Assembly (NCBI GenBank): GCA_013203755.1
Contig: JABMPI010000808.1
Span: forward strand, 1-9,160
Direction of reading: 5' to 3'
Origin: Bacteroidota bacterium
GTDB taxonomy: Bacteria; Bacteroidota; Bacteroidia; Bacteroidales; Prolixibacteraceae
DNA: 9,160 nt
This document shows positions 7,030 to 9,160 of the stretch, piece by piece. Made by a program: the position numbers and the translations under genes. The notes beneath the pieces are model-generated. The model saw only the letters and a list, made by a program, of their open reading frames with translations, searched no databases and was not told the origin of the DNA. The stretch's first letter is position 1. Every line of letters starts with the position of its first letter.

Positions 7030-8982
7030 ATGAACAAGATTTTTGTAAACCTGATTCTTATTGTTTGTTTGTCATTCTCAAATTTACTGCTTGCACAAAC
7101 TATTAATAAGGAATTTATAGATCCTCCACGCGAGTTTTCGGTTATGCCATTTTGGTTCTGGAACGATACACTAAAATCCGATGAAATAGTTCGACAAATT
7201 GCAGATTTCGATGAACACGGTGTTTATGGATTTGTCATTCACCCAAGAATGGGATTACCAATTGGTACGAAATTCCTTTCTCCTGAAATGTTGAGTTTTA
7301 TGCAGGTTGCCATTGAGGAGGCTGAGCGAAGAGATATGAAAGTGATTCTTTACGACGAGGGTTCGTATCCATCGGGTTCGTGCGAAGGACAAGTAGTGGC
7401 AAAAAATCCGGCACATGCTGCCCGCGGTTTGATTAAAATAGATTTGGAGCCTGGGGAAGAACCACAGCTTGAAGCCAATTGGAATTTAGTTACGATTATT
7501 GATTCACCTTCAAGTAAACGTTTTGCCATAATAGAACGTCCATCAGAAGGGCATATTCGAGGGTTGCACTGGATTGATGAAGAGAAGGGAAAAGAGGATT
7601 TACCGCCCGCCGGAGACATCTTAAATCCTGAGGCAGTTTCAAGCTTTATTGAACTGGTGTATGATAAATTTGCAGATAACTTTGGTGAATATTTTGGTAA
7701 AACAGTAATAGCTGTTTTTACCGATGAACCAAATCCGGTAGGGAGGGGAAACAAAAGGGGAGTAGTACCCGGGAATGCGAAATTACTGCCACAGATTAAT
7801 GAAATTTTAGGATATGATTTTACACCTCATTTTGCCGATTTATGGACTGAAGATAGTAAGGATTGGGAGCAACACCGTAAAGATTATCATCGTGCCATTG
7901 CCATCTGTTTGGAAGAAAATTATTACGGAAGACTTAGTAATTGGTGCGAAGAGCATGGAATTGCATTAACCGGACACCCGGCCGGATCTATGGATTTGGG
8001 TGCGCAAAGATATTTTCAAATACCCGGGCAAGATTTGGTTTGGCGTTATGTAGAACCGGGAGAAAAAGCGTTGGTGGGTGAGCACTCTACCATGGCTAAA
8101 AATGCTTCCAGTGCAATGGTGCATTTAAACCGTAGAAGAAACTCCAATGAATTGTATGGCGCGTACGGACATAATTTGACGTACGACGAAATGGTATGGC
8201 TGGCCAACTGGTGTTTTGTTCGTGGTCAGAATCTGCTTTATCCGCATGCTTTTTATTATTCCATAAGAGGAGCTCGTTTTAACGAACGTCCGCCCGATGT
8301 TGGCCCAAATGCAAAATGGTGGGATAATTATAAAGACTATGCCGACGCCTGCAGAAGATTAAGTTGGCTAAATACCAATTCGAAACAAGTGTGTAAAATT
8401 GCGGTTTTGGGAGATGCCAACTGGTTACCCGATCGGTCACCAAAAGTATTGTTTCAAAATCAGTTCGATTTCAATTACCTTGAAATGGCTCACCTTGGAA
8501 TTGATGCAATGGCAGACAAGAATGGTGTACATATTTCAGGAATGGATTACAAAGCAGTAATTCTTGATGGTGGTCTTAAAAACTTAACTAATAATGCTAT
8601 TCCGATTCTACAAAAACTTTCAGAAAATGGTCGGTTAATTATATATGAAGACTCTCCATTCGCTTCAAAATTTCCAAATGCGATACTAACAAAGTCACCA
8701 AAAAAAATGGTTGATGCTGTGAAAAAGCTAATTGAACCAGACATAGTACTAACTCCTTCAACCGGAAATATTCGATACCGACATGTAATTAAAGAAGGTG
8801 CTCACTATTATATTCTTTTTAATGAAGAAGAAACTCTGGTAAATACAAAAATCGAACTTTCGGTTAAAGGAAAACAATGGTGGTTAAACGAATCAAATGC
8901 CGAAACCACAAAAGTACAACCGGATGAAGAAGTAGTTTTTCAACCGCATGAGTTGAAGATCTTGATGGTTGAAGAAATGTAG
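7030..8982 (+). CDS. Secreted compact glycoside hydrolase, GH106 (alpha-L-rhamnosidase)-like
   Basis: A 650-aa protein with a type I signal peptide (cleavage probably after LLLA22). Residues about 33-440 form an apparent TIM barrel resembling GH106: PFWFWND (40-46), VIHPRMG (69-75), ILYDEGSYPSG (Asp109-Glu110), VFTDEPNP (Glu233) and NELYGAYGHNLTYDE (Glu374), then YPHAFYYSIRG. Glu233 and Glu374 are the best candidates for the catalytic pair. About 453-555 is a flavodoxin-like alpha/beta segment (CKIAVLGDANW, KAVILDGG, NGRLIIYED), comparable to the one in GH42-type enzymes. A short beta-rich tail closes the protein. Typical GH106 enzymes are about 900-1100 aa with an extra beta-sandwich, which is missing here. 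This could therefore be a GH106 subgroup or a related unclassified family. It is the last gene of the run, 31 bp after the lyase. I infer removal of rhamnose or a similar sugar. Confidence 0.75.
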   Translation: MNKIFVNLILIVCLSFSNLLLAQTINKEFIDPPREFSVMPFWFWNDTLKSDEIVRQIADFDEHGVYGFVIHPRMGLPIGTKFLSPEMLSFMQVAIEEAERRDMKVILYDEGSYPSGSCEGQVVAKNPAHAARGLIKIDLEPGEEPQLEANWNLVTIIDSPSSKRFAIIERPSEGHIRGLHWIDEEKGKEDLPPAGDILNPEAVSSFIELVYDKFADNFGEYFGKTVIAVFTDEPNPVGRGNKRGVVPGNAKLLPQINEILGYDFTPHFADLWTEDSKDWEQHRKDYHRAIAICLEENYYGRLSNWCEEHGIALTGHPAGSMDLGAQRYFQIPGQDLVWRYVEPGEKALVGEHSTMAKNASSAMVHLNRRRNSNELYGAYGHNLTYDEMVWLANWCFVRGQNLLYPHAFYYSIRGARFNERPPDVGPNAKWWDNYKDYADACRRLSWLNTNSKQVCKIAVLGDANWLPDRSPKVLFQNQFDFNYLEMAHLGIDAMADKNGVHISGMDYKAVILDGGLKNLTNNAIPILQKLSENGRLIIYEDSPFASKFPNAILTKSPKKMVDAVKKLIEPDIVLTPSTGNIRYRHVIKEGAHYYILFNEEETLVNTKIELSVKGKQWWLNESNAETTKVQPDEEVVFQPHELKILMVEEM

Positions 8983-8995
8983 AAGAATGCGTACT

Positions 8996-9041
8996 ACCTC
9001 TGTGCCACAAAACCGCTTGACGAGTTGTGAAAAAGGGAGGT
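8996..9041 (+). terminator. Weak imperfect inverted repeat after the operon
   Basis: Outer arms ACCTC (8996-9000) and GAGGT (9037-9041) enclose inner arms CACAA (9006-9010) and TTGTG (9025-9029), separated by unpaired bases. It lies 13 bp after the last stop codon. There is no T-run, the internal loops are large, and chance is plausible, so a terminator role is tentative. Confidence 0.25.
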
Positions 9042-9077
9042 TACTAGATTTAAAACTATATTTAATGAAACATTTAT

Positions 9078-9085
9078 TAATTTTG
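9078..9085 (+). promoter_or_regulatory. Possible Bacteroidota -7 promoter element (TAATTTTG)
   Basis: TAATTTTG matches the Bacteroidota -7 consensus TAnnTTTG exactly and lies in the 178-bp non-coding end of the window. A matching -33 TTTG is not seen at the usual spacing; the nearest is TTTA at 9049-9052, 25 bp upstream. It could drive a gene starting beyond 9160. An eight-base match with four fixed T-rich positions is easily found by chance in AT-rich DNA. Confidence 0.3.
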
Positions 9086-9160
9086 TAGCAATATACTCAA
9101 CCCAAATAGCTTTTCGAAAAATTAGGCGTAGTTATTTTTATTCACAACAAAGCAAAAAAC

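Noticed and set aside
7350..7754. 134-codon open frame on the minus strand
   Set aside because: It lies fully inside the GH106-like gene, antisense to its conserved barrel motifs, has no start context or recognisable domain, and is explained as a codon-bias shadow.

Overview
The window looks like part of a polysaccharide-degradation locus from a Bacteroidota bacterium, probably a marine or sediment type. The evidence is the AT-rich intergenic DNA, start codons preceded by A/T stretches rather than strong Shine-Dalgarno sites, type I and type II signal peptides on every complete protein, and the mix of carbohydrate-active families. No susC/susD pair, sulfatase, regulator, RNA gene, mobile element or CRISPR array is visible. 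All intact genes are on the + strand.

Layout. (1) Positions 1-2748 hold two tandem paralogues, 26 bp apart. The first is the C-terminal end of a gene cut by the window edge. The second is complete (741 aa), with a signal peptide, an apparent beta-propeller N-terminal half and an apparent (alpha/alpha) helical-toroid C-terminal half. I cannot place them in a named enzyme family. A strong 12-bp hairpin follows them. (2) Positions 2787-3550 contain no intact gene. They hold gene wreckage: on the minus strand, the C-terminal end of a Gfo/Idh/MocA-type oxidoreductase with an in-frame stop; on the plus strand, the C-terminal end of a GH88-type unsaturated glucuronyl hydrolase. The broken N-terminal ends abut at about 3190-3210, as expected if one deletion removed the facing 5' halves of two divergent genes. 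(3) Positions 3551-8982 hold a tight three-gene run: a secreted SGNH (sialate O-acetylesterase/CE6-like) esterase, a heparinase II/III-superfamily lipoprotein lyase with a DUF4962-like N-terminal domain, and a compact secreted glycoside hydrolase resembling GH106 alpha-L-rhamnosidases. (4) Positions 8983-9160 are non-coding, with a possible promoter for a gene beyond the window.

Inferred teamwork: the esterase would remove acyl groups, the lyase would cut uronic-acid linkages and leave unsaturated uronyl ends, the GH106-like enzyme would release a deoxyhexose such as rhamnose, and the GH88 enzyme (now lost here) would have removed the unsaturated uronyl residue. A rhamnose- and uronate-containing polysaccharide (ulvan-like, or a related algal or plant acidic glycan) fits, but this is inference from gene content.
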